A DNA stretch of 46,099 bases, taken from CAZHAC01 sp964383855. GTDB taxonomy: Bacteria; Chloroflexota; Dormibacteria; Dormibacterales; Dormibacteraceae. This document shows positions 8,159-16,770 of the stretch, piece after piece. Made by a program: the position numbers and the translations under genes. Location of the stretch: positions 1 to 46,099 of the forward strand of contig CAYLIP010000016.1 of assembly GCA_964383855.1 (NCBI GenBank), given 5' to 3'. Below the pieces are notes generated by a model. The model made no database searches. It saw nothing but the letters and a program-made list of their open reading frames with translations, and was not told the origin of the DNA. Each line of letters begins with the position of its first letter. Positions within the stretch are counted from its first letter, which is position 1.

Positions 8159-9565
8159 ATGGCTGAGCAGGCAAACGTCGGTCTGCGCCCGGGCAAGGTC
8201 CAGGAGATCGCCGGGTGGGCGACGGCGCAGGACTTCGCGCGGATTTCGCCGGAGGACGCCGGCTACCTAAAGGTGCTCGTGCTCGACTCCCTCGGCTGCT
8301 CGATCGCCGCGCTCTCGGGTGGGCCGGTGGGCCCGGTTCGCGACCTCGAGCTCGAGCTCGGCGGCAGCCCGCTTTGCACCCTGATCGGTAGCGGAAAGAG
8401 CGCGCCCGACCGCGCCGCCTTCTTCAACGGCGCCCTGCTCCGCTATCTCGACTTCATGGACATCTTCATGGTCGAGGGCCAGACCTTCCATCCCTCCGAC
8501 AACTTCGCCGTGGCGCTGGCCGGCAGCGAGCTGGCGGGCGCCGGCGGCGAGACCTTGCTGACCGCCCTCGCCGTCGCCTACCAGGTCCAGGCGCGCTTCA
8601 GCGAGGCGGCGCCGCTCCAGGAGCAGGGCTTCGACCACGTCGCCCATCTCGCGTACTCGATGCCGGCCGCCCTCTCGGTGGCCCTGGGGCTCGACGCCCA
8701 GCAGGCGGCCAACGCCCTGGCACTCTGCGGGTCCTTCATCAACACGCTCTGGATCGTGCGGACCGGCCGGCTCTCGCGGTGGAAGGGCTTTGCCTCCGCC
8801 CAGGCCGCCATGGCGGCCATGCATATGACGCTGCTTGCCAGCCGGGGCATGACCGGACCACTCGACGTGCTCGAGGGGGAGCGCGCCTGGGAATCGTCGG
8901 TCGGCAAGCCGGTCGATGTCGACTGGCCGGCCGAGCCGCTCGACCAGTTCAAGCGCAGCTCGGTCAAGCGCTACAACGCCGAGGCGCACACGCAGAGCGC
9001 GATCGATGCCGCCCTTCAGTTGCGGGAGCAGCTGCGTCGGGAGGGGGTGCGCCCCGAGGATGTGCTTCGCGTCGAGCTGGACACGTTCAACCAGGCCCTC
9101 GAGATCGTCGGAGGCGGGGCCGGCGGCGACCGGGTCGCCGTCCACAGCAAGGAGCAGGCAGACCATTCGCTGCCCTACCTGCTGGCCGTGGCGCTGATCG
9201 ACGGCGACGTCCAGCCCGAGCAGTTCACCGAGGAGCGGGTCAAGAGGGGGGACGTCCAGGACCTGCTGAGGCGCGTGTGGGTCCGCCAGCGGGAAGAGCT
9301 GACGCAGCGATACCCGCAGGAGATGCCGGCGTCGGTCACCGTGCTGCTCAGGGACGGCCGCGAACTCAAGAAGGAGGTGTCCGACTATCCCGGTTTCTGG
9401 CGCACCCGCCCGCTGGATTGGGACGCGGCGCGGGCCAAATTCGAGCGGCTGACCCGGACCATGGCCGATCCGCGGCTGCGCGATGAGATCGCGGGAGCGG
9501 TGCAGAGCCTGGAGCGCATGCCGGTCAGGGATCTCACCTCCCTGCTGGAGCGGGTCCGGGTCTGA
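8159..9565 (+). CDS. MmgE/PrpD-family protein
   Basis: A 468-aa member of the MmgE/PrpD family, which includes 2-methylcitrate dehydratase, cis-aconitate decarboxylase and iminodisuccinate epimerase. Typical segments are LDSLGCSIAALSGGP, FFNGALLRYLDFMDIF, FHPSDNFAVALA, LSRWKGFASAQAAMAAMHMTL, KRYNAEAHTQSAIDAAL and HSKEQADHSLPYLLAVAL. The length matches the family. No methylcitrate synthase or methylisocitrate lyase is adjacent, so the methylcitrate cycle cannot be assigned. ATG 8159 overlaps in the opposite direction with an alternative start of the divergent AhpD-like gene. Confidence 0.85.
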   Translation: MAEQANVGLRPGKVQEIAGWATAQDFARISPEDAGYLKVLVLDSLGCSIAALSGGPVGPVRDLELELGGSPLCTLIGSGKSAPDRAAFFNGALLRYLDFMDIFMVEGQTFHPSDNFAVALAGSELAGAGGETLLTALAVAYQVQARFSEAAPLQEQGFDHVAHLAYSMPAALSVALGLDAQQAANALALCGSFINTLWIVRTGRLSRWKGFASAQAAMAAMHMTLLASRGMTGPLDVLEGERAWESSVGKPVDVDWPAEPLDQFKRSSVKRYNAEAHTQSAIDAALQLREQLRREGVRPEDVLRVELDTFNQALEIVGGGAGGDRVAVHSKEQADHSLPYLLAVALIDGDVQPEQFTEERVKRGDVQDLLRRVWVRQREELTQRYPQEMPASVTVLLRDGRELKKEVSDYPGFWRTRPLDWDAARAKFERLTRTMADPRLRDEIAGAVQSLERMPVRDLTSLLERVRV

Positions 9566-9606
9566 CGCGCATTGACTCGCCGCCACCGGGCAGAGATTCT
9601 TCAGGG

Positions 9607-11094
9607 GTGGCCGGAGAACGGATCGCGGTTCGCGAGCGGATCGCGCCCGAGATCACCGCCTCGCTGTTCGCGAACTATCGAAACTCGGCCGAGGCCGTGA
9701 TGGAGCTGGTCGACAACGCGATCGATTCGCGGCGTCCTGGTGCACCCCTCCAAATTGACATTGCGGTTCATCCAGCATCCCTGACAGTCGTGACTCTCGG
9801 AGGCACAGGGATGGGGCTTCGGGAACTGGAGCGCCACTACCTCTTTTGGGGCGCGTCTCCCAAGCGAGGGCGGAACCTCATCGGTCAGTACGGTCAGGGC
9901 GGCAAGGCCGCCATCGGCCACCTGGGGCGGCGGTTCACCATCGAGGTCAGCCGTCCGGGCGATGTCCGCTCCTGGAAGATCTCCGATAGCGACTACCGCG
10001 ATCGGAGCCGGCCCAAGACATACGAGGTCCAGGAGGTGCCGAAAAGAGCGGCGCGGGAGAGCGGTTACGTCCGGATCCGAATCGACGAAATCGACAAGCG
10101 GATCGACGTGCGCCGCCTGAGCCAGCGGCTCGCCGAAACCTACCGGCCGCTCCTCGATTCGGGGGCCGTGGTGATCAAACTCGGTGAAGAGGCCCTGGCG
10201 CCCGAGCCGGTCAGGGCGCACGACCGCACACCGATCTCCGTCAACGCGGCAGGGGGACGGGTTCGCGGATGGGCCGGTATCGCCGATCCCGACCAGCCCC
10301 TTCGGGGATGGATACCCGGCATCCGTTGCTACAGGCTCGGCCGGCTGATCTCGGAGGGCGAGTTTTTCGGGCATCCAGGGCCGGCCCAGGTGCCCGGAAT
10401 GGCGCGGCTGATGGGCGAGCTGGACATCCCCCAGGTGCCCCTCACGATGAACAAGAGCGACTTCGACCGCGACGGCGAAGACTGGGTTGAGGTTGAGGAG
10501 AGGGTGCACCGCGCGCTCGGGCCGATCGCGCGCAAGCTCGCGCGGGAAACCGAGGTGCCACCCTCGGAGTCAGCTCTCAGGGTGGCCGAGCAGGTGCGGC
10601 GGCTGCTTGCGCAGGCGCTGCGTTTGTCCGAGCGGGCGGATGAGTTCACGGGACTGGCTGCGGCGAGCTCGCGTGCGAGGAAGGCGGAGCAGGATGAGCT
10701 GCCGATGGACGGCCCTTCCTCAGCGGAGGAAGCCGGCGAGGAGCGACCGAGAGTGCCGCCGGCGGCCGCTGGAGCGGCGAGAACGCGGAAAGGTTTCGGG
10801 AAAATCGTGATCCGATCCCTGGACCCAAGCATCCGGAGCACGACGCTGCTCGAAGGCGATACGCGCGTCGTCGTCATCAACTCTCGTTATCCGCTCTACC
10901 GAGAGCGGCGTGGCGATGTCTGGTACCAACTGGAAACCGCCGCCCGCGAGATCTGCCAGGCGACGGAGGGAGGCAGCGTCGAAGAGTACGAAGGCCGGGT
11001 CAATGAGATCGTGCTGGCCGCCGCATCACTGCGCGAGCGGCGACGTAAGCCGCCTCGCCAGGGCCGCCAGCTGCGCCTCGTGAGGGTGCCTTAA
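9607..11094 (+). CDS. GHKL (Bergerat-fold) ATPase-like protein, function unknown
   Basis: A 495-aa protein. The N-terminal part has the GHKL fold: N-box MELVDNAIDS with Glu33 and Asn37, G1-like LGGTGMG at 64-70, and lid GQYGQGGKAAIGHLG at 93-107, similar in layout to MORC/Hsp90-like ATPases. The adenine-contacting Asp expected before G1 (DxGxG) is replaced by Leu64. The middle (about 110-310) resembles a transducer-like region, followed by a charged linker with Glu and Ala runs (about 340-400). A C-terminal domain of about 95 residues is not recognised. GTG 9607 is the start. It stands alone between MmgE and a small secreted protein. ATP hydrolysis is uncertain because of the G1 change. Confidence 0.7.
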   Translation: MAGERIAVRERIAPEITASLFANYRNSAEAVMELVDNAIDSRRPGAPLQIDIAVHPASLTVVTLGGTGMGLRELERHYLFWGASPKRGRNLIGQYGQGGKAAIGHLGRRFTIEVSRPGDVRSWKISDSDYRDRSRPKTYEVQEVPKRAARESGYVRIRIDEIDKRIDVRRLSQRLAETYRPLLDSGAVVIKLGEEALAPEPVRAHDRTPISVNAAGGRVRGWAGIADPDQPLRGWIPGIRCYRLGRLISEGEFFGHPGPAQVPGMARLMGELDIPQVPLTMNKSDFDRDGEDWVEVEERVHRALGPIARKLARETEVPPSESALRVAEQVRRLLAQALRLSERADEFTGLAAASSRARKAEQDELPMDGPSSAEEAGEERPRVPPAAAGAARTRKGFGKIVIRSLDPSIRSTTLLEGDTRVVVINSRYPLYRERRGDVWYQLETAAREICQATEGGSVEEYEGRVNEIVLAAASLRERRRKPPRQGRQLRLVRVP

Positions 11095-11223
11095 CAGACC
11101 AGACCCCGACCGATGGCAGGTCGCGAGATTGCCCGCGCGGGAGCAACATCGGCACCCTGCTCGGTAGCCTGCGGTGGAAGGACCCTCCTGGACAGTCCGC
11201 GCGAGGGTCGTTGGGAGAGAACA

Positions 11224-11475
11224 GTGCACATCAGATTTCTGATGGCCGCCATGGCGGCCGGGATGATGACGATCGGCATTTCCTCGACTGCGCTGGCCGC
11301 GCCGGCGCCTCCTCAGAGAGGCGAGCCAAACTGCCACGGGCAGTTCATCGCGTACAACAAGCACCTCACCGGCGTGAACATCGAGCAGGCGTCCACCAGC
11401 CCGGCGTTCGCCCCGGTCACCGGTGGCACGGTGAAGGGCGGCCAGGAGTTCATCCGGAGGTACTGCGGGCGCTAG
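11224..11475 (+). CDS. Small secreted protein, unknown function
   Basis: An 83-aa protein from GTG 11224 with GGGAGAG 6-7 nt upstream. Residues 1-26 form a signal peptide (MHIRFLMAAMAAGMMTIG...ALA cleaved before APAPP). The mature part is about 57 residues with two cysteines (NCHGQF near its start and RRYCGR at its end) that could form one disulfide. I do not recognise the family. It may be a short extracytoplasmic domain of the type found in high-GC soil bacteria. Confidence 0.68.
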   Translation: MHIRFLMAAMAAGMMTIGISSTALAAPAPPQRGEPNCHGQFIAYNKHLTGVNIEQASTSPAFAPVTGGTVKGGQEFIRRYCGR

Positions 11476-11665
11476 GTCCTCGGGGGCCGATTCAGCCGGT
11501 CGATCTGCCCGGTACGGGGTTTCCGGCGCCATGCCACCGGGTAGACTGCAGTCAAGCGATCGCTCCCTGGCGATCGGCTGCCCGCTCGGGTCCCCTTTCA
11601 TCGTCTCAGCAACGGTGCCCATCGGTCGGCGACTTCGAATCAGTTGAAGGGGCGCTGGAGTTCAT

Positions 11666-12889
11666 TTGACGACCTTTTCCGAGCTGGGCATCAGCCCCGG
11701 CATACTCACCACCCTGGCCGCCCGCGGGATCGTTGAACCGGTCCCTGTGCAGGCGGACGCCATCCCCGCGCTCCTCGACGGCGAGGACGTCGTGATCGAG
11801 GCCCCGACCGGTTCCGGCAAGAGCCTCGCCTTCCTCCTCCCCCTGGTGGAGCGCCTGGCCGGGCGGCAGGCGCCAGGGCCGCGGGCCCTCGTCGTCTGCC
11901 CCACGCGCGAGCTGGCGATGCAGGTCCACGAGGTGCTGACCGGTCTCGACTCCGGCCTCACCACCGCTCTGCTCTACGGCGGCACCGGCTACCACACGCA
12001 AACCACCGCCCTCAACGCCGGGGCCGACGTCCTGGTCGGCACGCCGGGCCGGATCCTGGACATGGTCGGAAAGCGCCTGGTCGCCCTGAGCCGGGTGGAG
12101 TACCTGGTCCTCGACGAGGCAGATGAGATGCTCGATGCCGGCTTCGCACCCGACGTCGAGAGGATTCTCGGGCAGACCTACGAGCCGCAGATGGTGATGG
12201 CGTCGGCGACCATGCCCGAGTGGGTCAACCGCATCATCGAGCGCCACATGCACTCGCCTGAGCGCGTGAAGGTCACGGCTGAGCATGCTTCCAAGCTCGA
12301 GCACGGGATCCTCCGCGTCGAGACCCACGAGAAGCTGGATGTGCTGGTCCGCCTGCTCGGCCTGATCGAGGGTTCGGTCATCGTATTTGGCCGCACCAAG
12401 CAGGGTGTGCAGGAGCTCAACCGCCAGCTCCACCGGCGGCGGGTCGGCAACATCATGCTCCAGGGCGACATGGAGCAGGTCCAGCGCGACCGCGCCATGG
12501 ACAGCTTCCGGCAGGGCCGGGCGCGGGTGCTCGTCGCGACCAACGTGGCGGCGCGAGGTCTCGACATCAGCGACGTCGCGGTGGTGGTCAACTTCGAGCT
12601 GCCGGAAACGCCGCAGTGGCTGACCCACCGTGTGGGGCGGACCGCCCGCAACGGCGCCACGGGCCATGCGATCACCTTCGTCACGCCGGCTGATGAGCAC
12701 CGCTGGCGCCGCCTCCGGAGCGAGGGCTCGGTCGACCTTCCGCAGCTCGACGCGGACGCGCTGCTGAGCCGCGGAGAATGGCTCTACATCGAGAGCCGGC
12801 CGGCCGTCCTGCAGGGTCCGGCCGGTCCGCGCCCGCGCTCGCGCTCGCGCCGGCGTCCAAGGCGCGAGCCGCGCGCGGCGACCGCCTGA
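11666..12889 (+). CDS. DEAD-box RNA helicase
   Basis: A 407-aa protein with all core motifs: Walker A APTGSGKS, PTRELA, GTPGR, LDEADEM, SATM, VFGRTKQGVQ, TNVAARGLDIS and HRVGRTARNG. Motif II begins DEAD. The tail (about 385-407) is Arg/Pro/Ser-rich, typical of RNA-binding tails in cold-shock-type helicases such as DeaD/RhlE. TTG 11666 is the start, with GGAG 7 nt upstream. It unwinds RNA duplexes with ATP in ribosome assembly or mRNA decay. It is a single gene; the antisense strand shows a very long open frame caused by codon bias only. Confidence 0.93.
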   Translation: MTTFSELGISPGILTTLAARGIVEPVPVQADAIPALLDGEDVVIEAPTGSGKSLAFLLPLVERLAGRQAPGPRALVVCPTRELAMQVHEVLTGLDSGLTTALLYGGTGYHTQTTALNAGADVLVGTPGRILDMVGKRLVALSRVEYLVLDEADEMLDAGFAPDVERILGQTYEPQMVMASATMPEWVNRIIERHMHSPERVKVTAEHASKLEHGILRVETHEKLDVLVRLLGLIEGSVIVFGRTKQGVQELNRQLHRRRVGNIMLQGDMEQVQRDRAMDSFRQGRARVLVATNVAARGLDISDVAVVVNFELPETPQWLTHRVGRTARNGATGHAITFVTPADEHRWRRLRSEGSVDLPQLDADALLSRGEWLYIESRPAVLQGPAGPRPRSRSRRRPRREPRAATA

Positions 12890-12949
12890 AGAAGCGGCCT
12901 CCACCGGGATGCGCATCCGAGTTAAGTTGTGTGGGCTCAAGGAGGGCAC

Positions 12950-13414
12950 ATGCCGCTGATCCGGCACCGCAGGGGTGACGACAAGGTCGAGGAGCTGAAG
13001 CGGATTCCGCTCTTCTACAACCTGCCCCGAAGGGAGCTCGAGCTGATCGCCGCCAACCTCGACGAGGTCGAGGTGCCGGCGGGCGAGACGCTTATCCGCG
13101 AGGGCCACAACAACAACGCCTTCTGGATCATTCGCGAGGGCACGGTCGAGATGGCGGTCGGTGATCACACGACTCACGAGTTCGGCCCGGGCGCCTTCTT
13201 CGGCGCCACGAGCATGCTCGACGGCCGGGCGGCCGTGGCCACGGCGACGACCAGGACGCCGCTCAACGCCTGGGTCGCCAGCGCCGACCAGTTTCGCGCG
13301 CTGGAGGGCAACGAGACGATCGCGCTGCGCCTGATGTCCTACGCCCTGGAGCGCATGCGCGAAGACCTCGACGCCCACCACGCCGCCCAAACCCGAGGTA
13401 AATCCGACCGGTAG
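12950..13414 (+). CDS. Cyclic-nucleotide-binding-domain protein
   Basis: A 154-aa protein that is essentially one cNMP-binding domain (CAP_ED): FYNLPRRELELIAANLDEVEVPAGETLIREG, FWIIREGTVEMAV, then FGPGAFFGATSMLDGRAAVATATT, the phosphate-binding-cassette region. The PBC reads GAFFGATSML...RAAVAT where cAMP binders have GELALxxxxPRAAT, so the ligand is not certain. There is no HTH, so it is not a CRP-type regulator by itself. A strong SD (AAGGAGGG) precedes ATG 12950 and a -10-like TAAGTT lies at 12923-12928. Confidence 0.82.
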   Translation: MPLIRHRRGDDKVEELKRIPLFYNLPRRELELIAANLDEVEVPAGETLIREGHNNNAFWIIREGTVEMAVGDHTTHEFGPGAFFGATSMLDGRAAVATATTRTPLNAWVASADQFRALEGNETIALRLMSYALERMREDLDAHHAAQTRGKSDR

Positions 13415-13430
13415 AGGGCTCCTGCCCAGG

Positions 13431-13454
13431 CCTCCCTGCCCGGCGGGCGGGAGG
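13431..13454. terminator. Hairpin terminator between convergent genes
   Basis: CCTCCC pairs with GGGAGG and an inner GCCC with GGGC around a 3-nt loop, with one bulged T. It is followed by TTT on the plus strand. It sits between the cyclic-nucleotide-binding gene and the convergent thioesterase gene, so it probably serves both, though the T-run is short. Confidence 0.55.
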
Positions 13455-13465
13455 TTTGCCGGAGG

Positions 13466-13891
13466 TCAGTCTCGCCGGGTCAGCTCCTCGAGATCTCGGG
13501 GCACCCGCATCGGGCGGCCGTCGCTGAGCCGGATCCAGGCCCACTCGGTGACCACCTCGGCCAGCAATTCGCCCTGCCCAGAACGGCTGATCCAGGTCCG
13601 CCGCACCGCGCGCGCGCCCCGGATCAGCTCGACCACGACGCGGACGTCGACCTCGTCGTTGTAGACGGCGGGCCTCCGGTAGGTGATCTCGGAGCGGTGA
13701 ATGACCCAGCCGCCGCCACGCGCACGTGCCCACTCCTTGCCATAGCCGGCCGCCTCCGCGTGCCGGGTGGCGATCTCCTCGGCCCATTGCATATAGACGG
13801 CGTTATTGACGTGGCCGTTGCTGTCGAGCTCGTAGCTCCGCACCCGCCAGCGCTCTGAGTATTCGAGCGGGTCGGCCCGCCAGCCGCTCAC
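13466..13891 (-). CDS. Hotdog-fold acyl-CoA thioesterase (YbgC/FadM-like)
   Basis: A 141-aa hotdog protein. The catalytic signature ELDSNGHVNNAVYMQWAEE matches the 4-hydroxybenzoyl-CoA thioesterase group (DxxGHVNN..Y), with the Asp as catalytic residue. Later strands YRRPAVYNDEVDVRVVV and RTWISRSGQGELLAEVVTEWAWI complete the fold. GTG 13891 is the start and overlaps the aldo-keto reductase stop by GTGA, so it is the last gene of a three-gene operon. It should hydrolyse acyl-CoA or acyl-ACP thioesters in the cytoplasm; the chain preference is unknown. Confidence 0.85.
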   Translation of the reverse strand: MSGWRADPLEYSERWRVRSYELDSNGHVNNAVYMQWAEEIATRHAEAAGYGKEWARARGGGWVIHRSEITYRRPAVYNDEVDVRVVVELIRGARAVRRTWISRSGQGELLAEVVTEWAWIRLSDGRPMRVPRDLEELTRRD

Positions 13892-14667
13892 CGGCGGGCG
13901 ATCTCGGCCACCAGCCGCCGCTGATCGTCGTCGAGCCAGGGTGGGGAGCCGGCAGCCGCGTTCTCGGCCGCGTGCCCGGGCGTCTGCGTGGCGGTCAGCA
14001 CGCAGCTGACCCGGGGGTCTGAGACGATCCACCTGAGCACCGCCTGCGGCCAGGTCTCCACACCCAGCTCGCGCAGCTCGGCCGGGGATGGACGCGCATC
14101 GAGAATGCCGCCCTGCAGAGGGCTCATGACGAGGACGCCCAGCCCCATCTCCTCGGCCAGCGGCAGGATCCTCTCGGCGGCGTCGGTCGCGAGCGGCGAA
14201 TAAGGGATCTGGATCGCGTCCAGCCGGCCGGTTCGCATGACCTCCGCCAGCTCGGGAAAGGCCGATGCCTGGTAGTGCGTGGCGCCTGCGGCGCGGACCC
14301 GGCCGTCGCTCTTGAGCTCCTCGATCAGGCTCAGCTGAGCCTGCCAGGAGACCAGGTTGTGCACCTGCAGAAGGTCCACCCAGCCGAACAGCCGCAGCTG
14401 CAGCTCGGCCTGGCCGCGGCCGGCGGCCGGTTCCGGCGTCCAGATCTTGGTCGCAACCTGCACCCGGTCACGCCGGCCCTCGAGCGCGGCCGCGAGGGTG
14501 GTCTCGGCGCGGCCGTACATGGGCGAGGAGTCGAAGAGGTCGATGCCCGACTCCACTGCCTCATCGACGATCGGGCGCCGGTCCTCCAGGGTGTCGAACG
14601 TCCGCCATGTGCCGAGCCCGATCGCCGGCACCGTCAGCCCGCTCTTCCCCAGCCGGCGCCTCTCCAT
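13888..14667 (-). CDS. Aldo/keto reductase
   Basis: A 259-aa TIM-barrel NADPH oxidoreductase. The catalytic tetrad is visible: Asp and Tyr in LFDSSPMYGRAE, Lys in ATKIW and His in LLQVHN. The start MERRRLGKSGLTVPAIGLGTW is typical of the family. Length is slightly shorter than the common 270-330 aa. It lies between the amidohydrolase (13-nt gap upstream) and the thioesterase (overlap downstream). The substrate is unknown; the family reduces aldehydes and ketones. ATG 14667 is preferred over upstream GTG codons. Confidence 0.87.
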   Translation of the reverse strand: MERRRLGKSGLTVPAIGLGTWRTFDTLEDRRPIVDEAVESGIDLFDSSPMYGRAETTLAAALEGRRDRVQVATKIWTPEPAAGRGQAELQLRLFGWVDLLQVHNLVSWQAQLSLIEELKSDGRVRAAGATHYQASAFPELAEVMRTGRLDAIQIPYSPLATDAAERILPLAEEMGLGVLVMSPLQGGILDARPSPAELRELGVETWPQAVLRWIVSDPRVSCVLTATQTPGHAAENAAAGSPPWLDDDQRRLVAEIARR

Positions 14668-14680
14668 CACCACGAGGTTA

Positions 14681-15691
14681 TTAGGAGTCGTAGGCGAGCA
14701 GCCTCGCGGCGTTGCCGGACAGGACCGCCTCCTCGGCGCCGGCGTCCAGCTGCGCTGCCCTGACCAGTCCGAGCGGGTCCGGATCGCCCATCTCGAAAGG
14801 GTGGTCGGTGCCCAGCAGCACCTGAGAGGCGCCGGCGAACTCGACGAGGTGCCGGAGGACGGCGGCGTCGTAGACGCAGGAGTCGTAGAAAAAGCGCCGC
14901 AGGGAAGCGGAGGGCGGCTCACCCAGCCGGGCGCGCCCCTCTGGCCGCACCCGCCAGGCGTGGTCCAGCCGGCCCTGCAGCTGGGCCACGCCTCCGCCGC
15001 CATGCGCGAGCAGGACCCGCAGCTCGGGATGGCGCTCCATGACCCCCGACATCACCATGTCGGCGGCCGTGGCGGCGGTCTGCGCCGGGCTGCCGACCGT
15101 GTTCCAGAGAACGTAGCGGTCGGGGACCCCGGGGGCGTCGAGCTGGCCGCCGGGGTGAACGAATACGACCGCGCCCAGCCGCTCGGCGGCCGCCCAGAAG
15201 GGCTCGAAGGCGGGATCGCCAAGGTAGGCGCCGGCGACCGCGGCGGTCACCTCGACGCCGGCCAGGCCCAACTCGAGCACCCGGCGCAGCTCAGCCGCAG
15301 CCAGCGCCGGCGAGCGCAGGGGGATGGTTCCCAGCGCGGTCATCCCCGGCGGCAGGGCCGCCAGCTCTCGGTTCTGCAGGCGGCAGACCTCCAGCGCCTG
15401 CGGCTCGGAGTCGAAGGCTTCGCCCAGGACCTGGACCCAGGGCGACACGATCACATGGTCGATCCCCGCCTGGCGAGCGGTCTCCAGGGTCTCCTCCAGC
15501 GAGGTGATGTCGCGGGCTCCCACCCGTGATCTCCGGCCTCCTACCTCCGCGACGCGCACGCCGTTTTCGAGCCGGACGGCGGGGCCCCCGGGAACGCGTG
15601 TCAGCGCCGGCGGGAGGAAATGAACGTGTGCGTCGACCACGGGCAGATGTGAACTCGAGCCGGGCAGCGACACGATGGAGGAATCCCTCAC
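14681..15691 (-). CDS. Amidohydrolase-2 family protein (ACMSD-like)
   Basis: A 336-aa metal-dependent hydrolase/decarboxylase of the ACMSD group. Metal-binding motifs appear in order: DAHVHF near the N-terminus (HxH), FVHPGG in the middle, LLAHGGGG, and the terminal Asp in GTDHPFEMGD. Relatives decarboxylate aromatic or semialdehyde acids such as 2-amino-3-carboxymuconate-6-semialdehyde and gamma-resorcylate. It is the first gene of the operon with an aldo-keto reductase and a thioesterase, which suggests a small catabolic pathway for an aromatic or acyl-CoA intermediate; this is inference. GTG 15691 is used; a shorter start is possible because residues 1-15 look unstructured. Confidence 0.82.
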   Translation of the reverse strand: MRDSSIVSLPGSSSHLPVVDAHVHFLPPALTRVPGGPAVRLENGVRVAEVGGRRSRVGARDITSLEETLETARQAGIDHVIVSPWVQVLGEAFDSEPQALEVCRLQNRELAALPPGMTALGTIPLRSPALAAAELRRVLELGLAGVEVTAAVAGAYLGDPAFEPFWAAAERLGAVVFVHPGGQLDAPGVPDRYVLWNTVGSPAQTAATAADMVMSGVMERHPELRVLLAHGGGGVAQLQGRLDHAWRVRPEGRARLGEPPSASLRRFFYDSCVYDAAVLRHLVEFAGASQVLLGTDHPFEMGDPDPLGLVRAAQLDAGAEEAVLSGNAARLLAYDS

Positions 15692-15713
15692 GTTCCGGCG
15701 GCGCCCGATCGGT

Positions 15714-15719
15714 CAATAT
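15714..15719 (+). promoter_or_regulatory. -10 of a leaderless acetate kinase promoter
   Basis: CAATAT ends 7 nt before TTG 15727 and no SD is visible, which fits a leaderless transcript. The same bases read ATATTG on the minus strand, upstream of the amidohydrolase start. Confidence 0.5.
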
Positions 15720-15726
15720 CCGGCTG

Positions 15727-16770
15727 TTGACACCGACCCCCACCGTGCTCGCGCTCAACTGCGGCAGCGCCACCATCAAGTACCTGGTGGCGGAGGGCGC
15801 CGAGCGGCTGGCCGAGGGCGAGACCGAGCTCGCCGGCGGCGGCGGGGCGGTGCCGGCCATCCTCGACGGCCTGCGGCGCCGGGGGCTCCTGGAACGGGTG
15901 CGGGCGGTCGGCCACCGGGTGGTCCACGGCGGCCTCCGCTTCCTCGATCCGGTGCTCGTCGACGGCTCCGTCCTGGCGCAGCTCGACTACCTCTCCGAGC
16001 TGGCGCCGCTTCACAACCCGCCCGCCATCGCCGCCATCCGGGCCGCACGGGAGGCCCTGCCCGGCATCCCCCAGGTGGCCACCTTCGACACCTCGTTCCA
16101 CGCCGGCATGCCGCCGGAGGCCTCGACCTACGCCGTTCCCTGGCAGTGGACCGAGGACTACGCGGTCCTCCGCTACGGGTTCCACGGCCTGGCCCATCGC
16201 TCGATGCTGGCCGGCGCCGCCGCCCAGCTCGGCCGGCCCGCCGACGAGCTGCGGCTGGTCACCTTCCAGCTCGGCAGCGGCTGCTCGGCCTGCGCCATCG
16301 CGGGTGGGCGCTCTCTGGACACCTCGATGGGGCTCACTCCCAACGAGGGGCTGGTCATGCGCACCCGCTCCGGCGACGTCGACCCGACGCTGGTCGAATA
16401 CGTTGCCCGGGTCTCCGGGCAGAGCGTGGACGCCGTCCTCGCGGATCTCTCCGAGCGGTCGGGGCTGGCGGGCGTCGCCGGAGGCGATGGCGACATGCGC
16501 GACCTGCTCGCCCGGGAAGCTCAAGGCGACGAGCGGGCGGCCCTGGCCGTATCGATCTTCACCTACCGCGCGCGCAAGTACCTGGGCGCCTACCTGGCCG
16601 TGCTGGGGGGAGCCGACGCGGTGGTCTTCGGAGGTGGGGTGGGCGAGAACGCGGCGGACATCCGCGACCGGATCACGGCCGGGCTCGGGCTGCGCGTGCT
16701 CGTGGTCCGGGTGGACGAGGAGGCGGTCATCGTCGGCGACGTGGAGAGGCTTCTCTCGGACCGTCAGTAG
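15727..16770 (+). CDS. ackA: Acetate kinase
   Basis: A 347-aa protein of the ASKHA fold. Signature regions are VLALNCGSATIKY (N-terminal acetate kinase motif), VGHRVVHGG, ATFDTSFHAGMP, YGFHGLAHRS, FQLGSGCSACAIAGGRSLDTSMG and VVFGGGVGENAADIR. It transfers phosphate between acetyl-phosphate and ADP. It is about 50 residues shorter than the classic 400-aa enzyme. TTG 15727 is chosen because CAATAT lies 7 nt upstream. Its 3' end overlaps the convergent phosphoketolase gene by 7 nt, which makes the pair a metabolic module: phosphoketolase makes acetyl-P and this enzyme turns it into acetate and ATP. Confidence 0.93.
   Translation: MTPTPTVLALNCGSATIKYLVAEGAERLAEGETELAGGGGAVPAILDGLRRRGLLERVRAVGHRVVHGGLRFLDPVLVDGSVLAQLDYLSELAPLHNPPAIAAIRAAREALPGIPQVATFDTSFHAGMPPEASTYAVPWQWTEDYAVLRYGFHGLAHRSMLAGAAAQLGRPADELRLVTFQLGSGCSACAIAGGRSLDTSMGLTPNEGLVMRTRSGDVDPTLVEYVARVSGQSVDAVLADLSERSGLAGVAGGDGDMRDLLAREAQGDERAALAVSIFTYRARKYLGAYLAVLGGADAVVFGGGVGENAADIRDRITAGLGLRVLVVRVDEEAVIVGDVERLLSDRQ

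Noticed and set aside
8134..8160. N-terminal extension of the AhpD-like protein from ATG 8160
   Set aside because: That ATG overlaps the divergent MmgE start; family members begin at MTDHPISRF (8133).
11606..13390. A 594-codon minus-strand open frame
   Set aside because: It is antisense to the DEAD-box helicase and the cyclic-nucleotide-binding gene, both unmistakable.
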